NCBI GenBank assembly: GCA_964546285.1
Contig: CAZJJK010000007.1
Span: 1 to 52,378, forward strand
Origin: CAZJJK01 sp964546285
Lineage (GTDB): Bacteria; Spirochaetota; Spirochaetia; Treponematales; Breznakiellaceae
DNA length: 52,378 bases
Direction: 5' to 3'
Below are positions 42,731 to 51,257 of the stretch, piece by piece (position 1 is the stretch's first letter; every line of letters starts with the position of its first letter). The notes under the pieces were generated by a model. The model saw only the letters and a program-made list of their open reading frames with translations. It did no database searches and was not told the origin of the DNA. A program made the position numbers and the translations under genes.

Positions 42731-43282
42731 TTAGCCTAAAAAGACCTGGCCGTTATTATCAATCGCCAGAATGGTTTTACACTCCGAGCAACGGAAACGA
42801 CCAGCCCGAACCGCTCGTAACTTCTTAACACAAATTGGACAGGTAACCACACGAGGAAAAACGTTAACTTTCTCAACAGGACTACCAGCGTTAAAATATT
42901 CTATAGATTCTTCCAGGTTTTCTTTAATAACAAAAAATTGAGAAAAACCCAACAATTGAAAAACTTCATAAACTTTCGGCTGAATTTCAAGTAGCACTAG
43001 ATCACCATTTTTTGGCTTAACGGCTTTCAAGAAGGCGGTGAACGAGCCAATACCTGTGGAAGAAACATAATTCAATCCACCGCACTGAAAAATCAAGCGA
43101 TTAAATCCAGCTTCTATAGCTCTGTTTACCCTTTTTTGAAAATAATTCGCATTATAGGTATCAATATAGCCGGTTAGGTGGAGAACGAGACAGGCTTCAA
43201 TTGCTGGAATTTTTTGTAGTTTTATCTTTAGGCTTTCGTCTTTTTCATCGTCGAAGCCGGGTACGATTTCATTATTCGTCAT
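42731..43282 (-). CDS. STAS-domain protein with C-terminal zinc ribbon
   Basis: A 183-residue protein. Residues ~15-125 form a STAS domain as in anti-sigma-factor antagonists, with the phosphorylatable Ser in LNYVSSTGIGSFTAFL. The last ~50 residues hold a zinc ribbon (CPICVKK … CSECKTIL), not usual for SpoIIAA-type proteins. It is the first gene of the pspA unit, with GAAGGAG ahead of ATG 43282. No anti-sigma kinase or sigma factor is nearby. Confidence 0.88.
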   Translation of the reverse strand: MTNNEIVPGFDDEKDESLKIKLQKIPAIEACLVLHLTGYIDTYNANYFQKRVNRAIEAGFNRLIFQCGGLNYVSSTGIGSFTAFLKAVKPKNGDLVLLEIQPKVYEVFQLLGFSQFFVIKENLEESIEYFNAGSPVEKVNVFPRVVTCPICVKKLRAVRAGRFRCSECKTILAIDNNGQVFLG

Positions 43283-43347
43283 GGCGCTCCTTCCGTCCCC
43301 AAGCTTATAGCCGCTTTACGCTTATCGTATTGCCGCGACCATACAGT

Positions 43348-43376
43348 ATGTTATTATTCTATACCGGCTTTGTCAA
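43348..43376 (-). promoter_or_regulatory. Promoter of the STAS-ybjN-pspA unit
   Basis: On the minus strand TTGACA (43371-43376) and TAACAT (43348-43353) are 17 bases apart, giving a leader of about 60 bases to the STAS start. The −35 is perfect; the −10 matches 4 of 6. No sigma-54-type −24/−12 element was seen. Confidence 0.5.
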
Positions 43377-43411
43377 ACCGAATAGGGTGTATCTATTTTT
43401 TCTAAACCTTG

Positions 43412-44155
43412 TTACGTTTTAGCGCGCCCAACCACTAAACCCGATCCGGCGGCGACGATGGAACCGCTGGGGACATCATCGCGAAGCAAGGCCACAGCTA
43501 ATTGAGCTATAGCTTCAGGTTGAATTAGGACAGCGCCTGGAGCGCGAGCGCGAAGTTTAGCGCGACTTTCATCGCTGAGATATTCCACGTCAACAAAACC
43601 CGGAGCGATGAGCAGGGCGGAAACGCCAGTGCCAGCGTATTGAAGGGCAATAGATTTAACCAATACATTAAGACCGGTTTTAGCGGCGGAATACGCGGCG
43701 GTCGTTAAAAAACCTCGATTTTCCTCAGTGGAACTACCTCCAAAAAAAAGAAGTCGGCCATATTTCCGAGCCGCCATTCCCGGTAGTACAGCGGAGGCTA
43801 ACGCGCCAGGAAAGGCGAGATTTAGCGTAGCCATTCGGTCCCAATCCTCATTCTGAGTATCCGAGAGCTTCTTTTGAATAAAAGGTCCAAAAGCCAACAC
43901 TACAATATCGGGATCGGGAACAGCCGCGAGCAGAGGACTTACGGCGTGAACAGAGCTGATCGGCAAGAGTATACCTCTTGCCTGTCCTCCAGCCGCCCGG
44001 ATAGAGTGAACCGTCCGGCGCACACGATCCGCCGAAGCCCCTCCATGGACAATTACCTGAGCCCCATAAGCCGCCAATAACCGCGCGACCGCGGCACCAA
44101 TACCGCCGGAACCACCGACGACAAGGGCCTTTCTTCCGGCGAAATGATCGTTCAT
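43412..44155 (-). CDS. Short-chain dehydrogenase/reductase
   Basis: A 247-residue SDR. The NAD(P) site is VVGGSGGIGAAVARLL, and the catalytic Ser and YxxxK lie in FFGGSSTEEN and AAYSAAKTGLN. The length and C-terminal Gly-rich end resemble FabG-like 3-ketoacyl reductases, but SDR substrates cannot be assigned reliably. No Shine-Dalgarno sequence precedes ATG 44155; a TATATA lies 6 bases upstream, so it may be leaderless. It diverges from the trmJ-like gene, sharing a 59-base gap. Confidence 0.9.
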   Translation of the reverse strand: MNDHFAGRKALVVGGSGGIGAAVARLLAAYGAQVIVHGGASADRVRRTVHSIRAAGGQARGILLPISSVHAVSPLLAAVPDPDIVVLAFGPFIQKKLSDTQNEDWDRMATLNLAFPGALASAVLPGMAARKYGRLLFFGGSSTEENRGFLTTAAYSAAKTGLNVLVKSIALQYAGTGVSALLIAPGFVDVEYLSDESRAKLRARAPGAVLIQPEAIAQLAVALLRDDVPSGSIVAAGSGLVVGRAKT

Positions 44156-44214
44156 GATAGGTATATAATACCGTATCTAAGACCCGCGGGGTAGCGGAAC
44201 ACCGAGAGGGAAAG

Positions 44215-44943
44215 ATGACGCTTCAAGAAATAGTGGTAATCGTTTGTCGTCCGTCGGAATCCGGCAATGTGGGAGCTATTTGCCGCGCCATGAAGAATAT
44301 GAGGCTTGGCCGTCTCCGAATCGTCTCGCCGGAGGCACCCTTGGATGATGCCGTCGTTAGGGCTAGAGCCGTACATGCTAGCGACCTATGGGAGAAGGCT
44401 CAATGGTTTGATGATTTACCCAGCGCTATAGCTGACTGCGCTATTACCATCGGCATAACCCGCCGTCGCGGAAAGAACCGTAAAACGCATTCCTTAACAC
44501 CGCATGCCTTAACCATACAACTAAAAGACCGAGCTGGACCAGCCGCCTTGGTTTTTGGGAATGAACGCACTGGTTTGTCAAAGGAAGAAATAAGCCTCTG
44601 CGATCTGGCTTCACATATACCGGCTAATGAGGTTTTTCCTTCTTTGAATCTTTCGCATGCGGTTCAAATATTCGCGTATGAGCTTAGTCTCTACCTAGAC
44701 GGTGCGGCGCCCTCCCCACAAACGGCAATTACTCGCGAACGGGTGAACTCCGCCGTGCTTGGAATAATCAATTCTCTAGAGTCTTTGGGTTTTTATAAAC
44801 AAGCTGGCCGCGATGAGCAGACTCGCTTTTTCCGTGAACTCATCGCGCGAGCCGGACTTTCAATGGATGAGCTTAAATATCTTGAATCGATATTCCAAAA
44901 GATAGGACGGCTTGGTTCCGCCAAACAGACAAAAAGCTCCTAA
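44215..44943 (+). CDS. trmJ: SpoU-class RNA 2'-O-methyltransferase (TrmJ-like)
   Basis: A 242-residue SPOUT-fold methyltransferase. Family motifs are IVCRPSESGNVGAICRAMKNM, ALVFGNERTGLSKEE and SLNLSHAVQIFAYEL. This form matches TrmJ, which methylates the 2'-hydroxyl of position 32 in tRNA; a close relative acting on rRNA cannot be excluded. GAGAGGGA precedes ATG 44215. The C-terminal ~80 residues (SLGFYKQAGRDEQTRFFREL) match TrmJ's helical extension. Confidence 0.9.
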   Translation: MTLQEIVVIVCRPSESGNVGAICRAMKNMRLGRLRIVSPEAPLDDAVVRARAVHASDLWEKAQWFDDLPSAIADCAITIGITRRRGKNRKTHSLTPHALTIQLKDRAGPAALVFGNERTGLSKEEISLCDLASHIPANEVFPSLNLSHAVQIFAYELSLYLDGAAPSPQTAITRERVNSAVLGIINSLESLGFYKQAGRDEQTRFFRELIARAGLSMDELKYLESIFQKIGRLGSAKQTKSS

Positions 44944-44994
44944 GGTAAAAAACTGACGCTTGCGTAAGGGCGGCAACGGGTTCATACTAGCTTT

Positions 44995-45495
44995 ATGAAA
45001 CGTTATCTTGCGCTAGTTATAGGCCTTGCCCTAACAACACTTATCTGGGCGGAAACACCCACGCTGGAGGAGCCGGCCAACGACAGTATGGCGATAAGCG
45101 CCGATGAACCGCTTGATTTTAGCATTACCTTAAGAGATTTACATCTAGCAGCGCTTAACGGCGACAGCCGAGATATCCCCGGTGGCAGAACCTTTATCAT
45201 TGACGCGGAAATTGGGTCTATAGATGTACTCGCCGATGACGATACTGGATTTTACGCTGAAGTTGAACTTATTGGCGGAGAATGGCGGAGCGAAAAAGAA
45301 GTAGAGCTTTATTACGCTTACGCGGCCTTTGACGGCCCCCAATTTAGGGACTCTTTTTCTAGGCGTTCAGAGACTCGCTTCCAGCCGGGAGACAGAATTC
45401 TAGTACTATCACGTTTCATGGGCATTTTTATCGATTACGATGGGGAGACGCCAGTAAGCGTTATTGAAGCGCTAGCTTATAGACGAATACCCTAG
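44995..45495 (+). CDS. Small secreted protein, unknown
   Basis: A 166-residue protein with a clear signal peptide (KRYLALVIGLALTTLIWA, cleavage before ETP). The mature part is acidic and β-rich, with a possible OB-like pattern (GRTFIIDAEIGSIDVLADDD … GDRILVLSRFMG). No Cys residues and no repeats. No ribosome site precedes ATG 44995. A CATACT six bases upstream with TTGCGT 17 bases before it suggests another leaderless start. Function unknown. Confidence 0.7.
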   Translation: MKRYLALVIGLALTTLIWAETPTLEEPANDSMAISADEPLDFSITLRDLHLAALNGDSRDIPGGRTFIIDAEIGSIDVLADDDTGFYAEVELIGGEWRSEKEVELYYAYAAFDGPQFRDSFSRRSETRFQPGDRILVLSRFMGIFIDYDGETPVSVIEALAYRRIP

Positions 45496-45547
45496 GATAG
45501 CTTATCCTGGGCCCAAGCATTGTCTAGCATTATAAAATAATACACAT

Positions 45548-46717
45548 TCAATAATTGCTTTCATTGCGCAAACGTAGATGTCTAGCCTCTATCCTTCCGC
45601 TCGGACTGAAGACCCTCGCTCGTTCCAAACAGGCTTTAAGTTGCCGGACATTCCCCGGCCAATCATATGAGGTCAGAGCTTCAGCGGCGTCCGCCGCTAT
45701 TCGGTAATTTTGCCCATCCCCAGCTTTTAAGAAATGCTCAGCCAAATCAAGAATATCTTCTGGCCTATCACGCAGAGGAGGCATCTTAACAACAAAGCTT
45801 CCAATCCGATAAAAAAGGTCCTCTCTCAACAATTGGCGTTGAATTAAAAAGGCGGGAGAGTGGTTCATCGCCGTTATCAATCTGACATCCACGCGCGTTT
45901 CCTGGCTGCCTCCCAAGCGGCGGACAAGGCCATCCTCAACTACCCTAAGCAAGGCTGACTGAGTCTTAGGCCCAGCGCTACCTATCTCATCCAGAAACAA
46001 GCTGCCGCCATCAGCTTCCTCAAAGCAACCCACCCGATGCCGCGCGTCAGTATACGCACCAGGCTCCGAGCCAAACAGCTCGCTCTCCATAATAGAATCC
46101 GGTATAGAACCAATATTTCTGACCACGAATTTTCCCGCGGCGCGCAAAGACAAACGATGCAGCAAGCGGGCCGCGAGATCCTTTCCCGTTCCGCTCTCCC
46201 CCTCCAATAAGACAGGTAATTTTTCAATCGCTAAAGCGGCAATCTCATACCGAATTTGTTTCATCAAAGCGGAACGGCCTATCAAAATTCTATCAAGCTT
46301 CGCGGCGCCCTCGTAATTTTCAAGCCGCTTCTTTTTTACTGGCCCTTCGTTTGATTCGCTCAATAGTTCTAAAGCCCGATCCAGTCTGAACCTGATCATA
46401 GCCGCGGTATATGGTTTACTAATGTAGTCAACCGCGCCAGCTTTTAGCGCGCGAACCACAAATATGGGTGAATCATGAGCGGAAAGCATTAAAACGGGGG
46501 GAGCGTCATTAACGTTATTTACTTCATCCAGGACTTTAAATCCATCATGACCGGGCAAAGCTAAATCTAAAAGCACGGCGGCTGGTCTATATCGAAGGAC
46601 AAGCCCAGCGGCGTCTCGCCCATCAGAACAAGTCAAGACCTCATAGCGATCCGACAATTGGAAGCGCAAGGCCTGCAATTCTTCCTCATTGTCATCCACG
46701 CACAGAATGGTCCTCAC
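45548..46717 (-). CDS. AAA+ response regulator with altered GAFTGA loop and no HTH
   Basis: A 389-residue NtrC-like protein. The receiver is complete (CVDDNEEE, Asp51 in LLDLALPG, Lys101 in SKPY). The AAA+ domain has Walker A GESGTGKDLAA and Walker B GGSLFLDEIG. The sigma-54-contacting loop, normally GAFTGA, is GAYTDA at 220-225, and the protein ends (ARHLRLRNESNY) without the C-terminal Fis-type DNA-binding domain. It may not activate sigma-54 promoters in the usual way. GTG 46717 follows the WecG stop by 2 bases with GGAG ahead. Confidence 0.88.
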   Translation of the reverse strand: MRTILCVDDNEEELQALRFQLSDRYEVLTCSDGRDAAGLVLRYRPAAVLLDLALPGHDGFKVLDEVNNVNDAPPVLMLSAHDSPIFVVRALKAGAVDYISKPYTAAMIRFRLDRALELLSESNEGPVKKKRLENYEGAAKLDRILIGRSALMKQIRYEIAALAIEKLPVLLEGESGTGKDLAARLLHRLSLRAAGKFVVRNIGSIPDSIMESELFGSEPGAYTDARHRVGCFEEADGGSLFLDEIGSAGPKTQSALLRVVEDGLVRRLGGSQETRVDVRLITAMNHSPAFLIQRQLLREDLFYRIGSFVVKMPPLRDRPEDILDLAEHFLKAGDGQNYRIAADAAEALTSYDWPGNVRQLKACLERARVFSPSGRIEARHLRLRNESNY

Positions 46718-46719
46718 GA

Positions 46720-47481
46720 TCAGCTCCGCCTAAATATTTTATAGAATAGCAGTAAATACTTATAATATAAGTAAGGTAAAAAACGAAAGACTCGGAATGG
46801 ATTTCGGAAACAGAGAGAGAAGCTCTCTAAACCACGATCAAAGGTCCGCTTAGACGGGCGTTTCTTAGCTTCGGCGAACACATCAAATAGATCACTGCAC
46901 CACAATTGGACGCTTGAACCCAGTTTTTCTTTATTCCTTTCTATCCAGCGCTCGCCACCCGGAACACCTCGCCCGACAAGTAACAGGCTCGGAGAGGCTT
47001 TTCTGATAGCCGTAATGATATCGACTTCAGACCGCTTGGAATAAGTCCCGGCGCAGCGCCCAACAATGTTTAAGCGCGGAAAAGTTTGACGCAAATTACG
47101 TTCGGCGATTCTCAGGATGCGTTTACGCCCGCCAAATAAATAGATTGACCGGCTAGCGGATTCTAATCCAGTTAATAACTTTATAACAAATTCAAATGGC
47201 ATATAGCGATACGGAGTGCGGCCAGTTAGGAAACGAGTCCCGCCAATCACGCTCTTGGAAATTGGAATAACGAGAGAGGACTGTTTGACATAATCACGAT
47301 ACTCGCCAATACGCCTAGCCCTAAGCAGGTCCATAAGAGAAAGGAGCACAATATGCTTAGACTCCGAGCCTTCCGATAAAACAAGCGCGAGTTCTGGAAT
47401 GGTCTCCGGTAATACAATATCAATAGGGACCTTGAGAACTGACAGCCGCTCTACCGTGAGCTCTCCGATTTGATTATCCAC
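46720..47481 (-). CDS. WecG/TagA/CpsF-family glycosyltransferase
   Basis: A 253-residue glycosyltransferase of GT26, which adds N-acetylmannosamine-type sugars to lipid-linked carriers. Hallmarks are TRFLTGRTPYRYMPFEF, SIYLFGGRKRILRIAERNL and SPSLLLVGRGVPGGERW. A basic, aromatic C-terminal tail (about 225-250) may bind the membrane. The GTG start 47481 lies inside rsmE (31-base overlap) with a GGAG site ahead. It suggests surface-polysaccharide synthesis, but no other polymer genes are nearby. Confidence 0.87.
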   Translation of the reverse strand: MDNQIGELTVERLSVLKVPIDIVLPETIPELALVLSEGSESKHIVLLSLMDLLRARRIGEYRDYVKQSSLVIPISKSVIGGTRFLTGRTPYRYMPFEFVIKLLTGLESASRSIYLFGGRKRILRIAERNLRQTFPRLNIVGRCAGTYSKRSEVDIITAIRKASPSLLLVGRGVPGGERWIERNKEKLGSSVQLWCSDLFDVFAEAKKRPSKRTFDRGLESFSLCFRNPFRVFRFLPYLYYKYLLLFYKIFRRS

Positions 47482-48269
47482 GCTTTTTTCTCCATCAGAA
47501 CAACCTGGACCGCGGCGATACTATAGAGGGCAGCGGTCTCCGTACGTAATACAGTTGGCCCCAACAAAAGAGGCAAAAACCCGGCATCCAGTAAAAATCT
47601 AATTTCCACTGGCGAAAAGCCCCCCTCAGGACCGATAACCATCGCGACCGCTTCCAGGCGACCGTTAAGATAGCCATGCAAACTAGCTTGCGCAAGGGGA
47701 TCCTGATGAAAAAGCAGGGCGACCCTCGCGTCGTCCGCCGCCGGGAAAGAAGCCCAGACCCGTACAGCCTCGCGAAGGTCTAAAGCTGGCCTTAGCTGTG
47801 TCGCTACCGTTGAACCGCTTTGCTGACGCGCTTCTTTAACTATCCGCTCCCAGCGTCGGCCCTTTGTCGTCAAATCATCAGTTGATCCATATTTAACCAC
47901 GGAGCGTTCGGCCGCGAAGGGTATAACCAAGGCGACCCCGGCTTCGGTCGCTTGACGGATAATAAGATCCATTTTTGGACCTTTAGGAAGAGCCTGAAGC
48001 AAAACAAGCGGAGGGACAAACGACGTGAAATCCCTCCTAATCCGATCAAGGTCCAGCTCATTATCGGCCTGACTCAAGATACGACAATCCGCGCTATGAC
48101 GGCTAATAGCTAAAAACTCTAGCTCAGCTTCCATCCCATTGGGAAGGAACACAGGCATTCTATCACCAGCGCTTTTCCGTAAAACACCTACAAGATAATG
48201 AAAATCCTTCCCTTCCAAACGGAGTACACCATCGGCGGCTGGAGACGACGCGAGAATAAAGCGCCGCAA
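47451..48269 (-). CDS. rsmE: 16S rRNA m3U1498 methyltransferase RsmE
   Basis: A 272-residue SPOUT-class methyltransferase for U1498 of 16S rRNA. It shows the N-terminal PUA-like region, VLLQALPKGPKMDLIIRQA, EARQQSGS, VIGPEGGFSPVE and LGPTVLRTETAAL, all typical of RsmE. The start is TTG 48269, preceded by GAGG and 5 bases after the protease stop, so it is part of the same transcript. It overlaps the glycosyltransferase start by 31 bases. Confidence 0.95.
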   Translation of the reverse strand: MRRFILASSPAADGVLRLEGKDFHYLVGVLRKSAGDRMPVFLPNGMEAELEFLAISRHSADCRILSQADNELDLDRIRRDFTSFVPPLVLLQALPKGPKMDLIIRQATEAGVALVIPFAAERSVVKYGSTDDLTTKGRRWERIVKEARQQSGSTVATQLRPALDLREAVRVWASFPAADDARVALLFHQDPLAQASLHGYLNGRLEAVAMVIGPEGGFSPVEIRFLLDAGFLPLLLGPTVLRTETAALYSIAAVQVVLMEKKAWIIKSESSR

Positions 48270-48274
48270 GCGCT

Positions 48275-49816
48275 TTACCTCGCGGGTTCTGGAAGCGGCT
48301 CAACGAGCAAGGAAGAAGCCTCAGCATCCAAGGGATCAGTCTCAGCCGCCGTCTCGGCATCAGCCATAATTTCCTTCAGGGTTTTCGCGCTAGCCATAGC
48401 CGTACTATAAGATCCATCTCGAAGCAATTTTACGGCGGCGGCTAATTGGATGTCATACTCAAGATCATAGACCGGCGCAATTACGGTTCGATTAAGCTCG
48501 TCGCGGATCATGCGACGGAGCAATAATAGATCAAGCTTATACTTTTCGGCTAGCTTTTTAGCGAATTCCTCAAAGCGCGCGACGGAGGGGGCTGGATTTT
48601 CCTTAACGAAGGAAGGGATTAAGCCCTCAGCGATCAACCCATTAAGAGCTTCCGCCTCAGCGTCGCTAAGCACGGGAAACGATACTTCTAAATCGGGAGC
48701 TATCCCCGTTTTATCGATATTAACATCGCTGGGGGTATAATACCGGGAAGTGGTTATCTTAAAGCCCGTGGAACCAATAGGATAAACCTGCTGGACAGAA
48801 CCCTTGCCAAATGATTTCTCACCAATGAGATAAGCTCTACCTCGATCTTTTAACGCGCCCGCGACAATTTCAGAGGCTGAAGCCGAACCTCGGTTGATCA
48901 ATACCACGATAGGCATGGAAGAGGGAACGGAGGAACCGGCTTTCGCGGTAAATACGGCATTTTCATCAGGGATGCGAGACTTTGTGGAGACGACTACCCC
49001 GCCGTCAAGGAAGAAATCCGCCGTACCGACAGCCGCGTTAAGCAAGCCGCCGTAGTTATTTCGTAAATCAATTATCAGTTTAGAAAACCCGGACTTTGAA
49101 AACTCAGACAGAGCATCGGCTAAACGCTCCACCGTCATTGGCGTGAAGGTAGTAATGCGTAGATAAGCCACATCGTTTCCAATCATCGCGCTCTTAACTG
49201 TCGGAACTTCTATTATAGCCCTTGTTAAACTGACAGGAAATTCCAGGATTTCCCCGCGCTTGATCTGAAGTTGAACCACGGTTCCAGGAACGCCACGCAA
49301 TCTAGCGAGAACCTCATCCATAGTTAAATCCGCCGTTGACTCACCATCTATCGCAATAATCAGATCACCAGGATTAATGCCGGCTCTCCATCCTGGCGTG
49401 TCCTCTATTGGCGAGGCGACTTCAACATAGGGCGGCGTCCCATCAGAAGCGGTTTCAGTTGGCTTTGTAATATACAAACCGACTCCGCCAAAACTACCCT
49501 GGGTGGTATCGCTTAGATCAGACATTTCGGCTTCGCTGAGAAAGCTAGAATAGGGATCGCCTAGGGCGTCAAACATCCCCCTCATAGCGCCTTCGTAAAG
49601 GAGTTCAGGATCCACTTCATCAACGTAATGCCGATGAATAAAGTCAAATACATTTTGAAGGATCAGCGTATACTGAGTATCCACCGAAGTCACGCTTTGA
49701 GCTTCCGCTTTAGGAGCGGCTGATAAGGCAAAAAGCGCGCTTAAAAAAAGGGTGCCGGAGATCCATATCACCGGCATAATGATAGGCCGCTTCCGCGCGG
49801 CAAAATGTTCGGTCAT
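48275..49816 (-). CDS. ctpA: C-terminal processing protease (S41)
   Basis: A 513-residue exported serine protease. An N-terminal membrane or signal segment (about 12-38) precedes a PDZ domain (about 105-195) that recognises C-termini and the S41 catalytic domain with Ser313 (RGSASASEI), Lys338 and Gln342 (FGKGSVQ). The Gln-rich C-terminus is absent; instead an Ala/Glu-rich tail of ~50 residues follows. It trims or degrades envelope proteins. The promoter is strong and no ribosome site is present. It heads a ctp-rsmE-wecG-regulator unit. Confidence 0.95.
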   Translation of the reverse strand: MTEHFAARKRPIIMPVIWISGTLFLSALFALSAAPKAEAQSVTSVDTQYTLILQNVFDFIHRHYVDEVDPELLYEGAMRGMFDALGDPYSSFLSEAEMSDLSDTTQGSFGGVGLYITKPTETASDGTPPYVEVASPIEDTPGWRAGINPGDLIIAIDGESTADLTMDEVLARLRGVPGTVVQLQIKRGEILEFPVSLTRAIIEVPTVKSAMIGNDVAYLRITTFTPMTVERLADALSEFSKSGFSKLIIDLRNNYGGLLNAAVGTADFFLDGGVVVSTKSRIPDENAVFTAKAGSSVPSSMPIVVLINRGSASASEIVAGALKDRGRAYLIGEKSFGKGSVQQVYPIGSTGFKITTSRYYTPSDVNIDKTGIAPDLEVSFPVLSDAEAEALNGLIAEGLIPSFVKENPAPSVARFEEFAKKLAEKYKLDLLLLRRMIRDELNRTVIAPVYDLEYDIQLAAAVKLLRDGSYSTAMASAKTLKEIMADAETAAETDPLDAEASSLLVEPLPEPAR

Positions 49817-49822
49817 GGTTTC

Positions 49823-49850
49823 ATTCTAAAGCCGCGAGAACCTTTGTCAA
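49823..49850 (-). promoter_or_regulatory. Promoter of ctpA, predicted leaderless
   Basis: On the minus strand TTGACA (49845-49850) and TAGAAT (49823-49828) are 16 bases apart. Six bases (GAAACC) separate the −10 from the ATG, so +1 should be the start codon. No Shine-Dalgarno sequence is present. Confidence 0.7.
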
Positions 49851-49872
49851 CACCACTAGTTTAACTCCTTCG

Positions 49873-50874
49873 TCATCTTAGAACGAAAATGAACTCCGCC
49901 TTAGATTGAACAGGATTAAAACTAGCTCCACCCAGACGTTTACTGCCAAAGGTAAGATTTATTACAGGCACTAAATATTTAATCGTTTTCCCATTTGACG
50001 GAAGAATTTCCGAAAGCCCATAAGAGCCTCTGGTTCCGCTTTTAAGAACAAGGACTTCGCCATCCTCGGTGATACCCCATACTTGAAAAACGGAGAGTTT
50101 CCCTTCAAGCATTTTCACGCTTAAACTAGCGTTCTCCCAAGCGGGATCAATTTCAAAAATAAGACCTTTCCCGCCAATCGCGTCTAAAACATTAGTGATA
50201 TATTCGCGTTCTTCATCTCGCTTAGGTTGAACATTGCCGTAACCGCTTCCATCGGTATATATAGTACCGACGCTGAGTGTGTGAGCGGTTCCCGGCGCCC
50301 AAACAGGATTCTCAATTCGATACACAGGCCAGCCCTTTTTCTCACCGTCTCTGACAATACGCGGCGTTCCGGAAGGCACGGCCTTTTCCTCACTCTTTTT
50401 GGTGGAAGAAGACAGGGCGGGCGTTTCAGTATTTTGAGCGCGGGCGTTTTCCCAACGAGAAAGCATCCAGTCCATGAGTAGACCTTCCCGATTGGTGCTT
50501 GTCGTAAAGACGCCAACCGTTTTCCCAGCGGGAATAGCACGGGAAAGCTTGACCGTGATTTTCTCATCCCTATAGGCAGGGTTATCCATCCTTTTAAAGT
50601 GTTCTTCCATAAAATGTTGATAACTCGTACCCATTTCGCTTATGGGACCAAGGTTTGTGGTAATAGTATACCCGCCCAAAACAACATAGATATCGGTTTG
50701 GAACGTTCCATCCCCATACACGATTAAACTCCCGCCACGCTTAAGCTCGCTGGCCGGCAATGATACTATTTGGCTTGGGGAACTAAGACTTCCCCATTCG
50801 CGCAGAGCGGGTAACGCTTGAGCTCCTAAAAGGGCTGGGCATATAAAAAACAGAACAAGCGTTAGACGCGTCAT
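49873..50874 (-). CDS. Secreted protein of unknown function
   Basis: A 333-residue protein starting at ATG 50874 with a signal peptide (TRLTLVLFFICPALLGAQA). The mature part is β-rich with a mid-protein Ser/Glu/Lys linker (about 165-190) and two possible domains. The second (NVQPKRDEEREYITNVLDAI … LVPVINLTFGSKRL) may form a β-sandwich. The open frame continues upstream through the N run to 51141, but that extension is an artefact of the gap. No ribosome site is clear. Not recognised. Confidence 0.75.
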   Translation of the reverse strand: MTRLTLVLFFICPALLGAQALPALREWGSLSSPSQIVSLPASELKRGGSLIVYGDGTFQTDIYVVLGGYTITTNLGPISEMGTSYQHFMEEHFKRMDNPAYRDEKITVKLSRAIPAGKTVGVFTTSTNREGLLMDWMLSRWENARAQNTETPALSSSTKKSEEKAVPSGTPRIVRDGEKKGWPVYRIENPVWAPGTAHTLSVGTIYTDGSGYGNVQPKRDEEREYITNVLDAIGGKGLIFEIDPAWENASLSVKMLEGKLSVFQVWGITEDGEVLVLKSGTRGSYGLSEILPSNGKTIKYLVPVINLTFGSKRLGGASFNPVQSKAEFIFVLR

Positions 50875-50889
50875 TATGGATAGGCGAAG

Positions 50890-50989
50890 NNNNNNNNNNN
50901 NNNNNNNNNNNNNNNNNNNNNNNNNNNNNNNNNNNNNNNNNNNNNNNNNNNNNNNNNNNNNNNNNNNNNNNNNNNNNNNNNNNNNNNNN
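50890..50989. other. Assembly gap (100 N)
   Basis: Exactly 100 unknown bases, a conventional placeholder for a gap of unknown size. Distance and even adjacency of the two sides are not established, and base composition changes across it. Confidence 0.98.
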
Positions 50990-51129
50990 AGCTCTTCTTG
51001 GTTGTCCGTTATTATATAAGTGTTATATTCATATAATTCACGATTCGTGAAGACTTTGTTGCTTTTTGACCCAGCTAGTATTATTTCGATATGATCCCTA
51101 TACAAACGAAGATGAGGGTTCTTTGGCAT
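50990..51129 (-). CDS. Partial ORF cut by the gap
   Basis: A minus-strand frame from ATG 51129 runs without a stop into the gap. About 46 residues are visible (for example RLYRDHIEIILAGSKSNKVF and ELYEYNTYIITDNQEE), ordinary α/β-like sequence. No ribosome site precedes the ATG; a TTG at 51141 is an alternative. It lies about 130 bases downstream of the hsdR-like gene in the same direction. Not recognised. Confidence 0.35.
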
Positions 51130-51257
51130 TAAGGAATTCAACCAGAGCCCCTATTCAGTCCTAGCTTCCGCGAATACGATTTCTAACAAGTACGGGGATG
51201 TCCTTGTAGATATATTTCAATTTCCATTATCAGGGCAACTCTTTCAATCCCAATTCT

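Noticed and set aside
49873..51141. One continuous 422-codon gene across the N run
   Set aside because: The frame passes through 100 unknown bases only because N is not a stop; a signal-peptide start at 50874 explains the left part.
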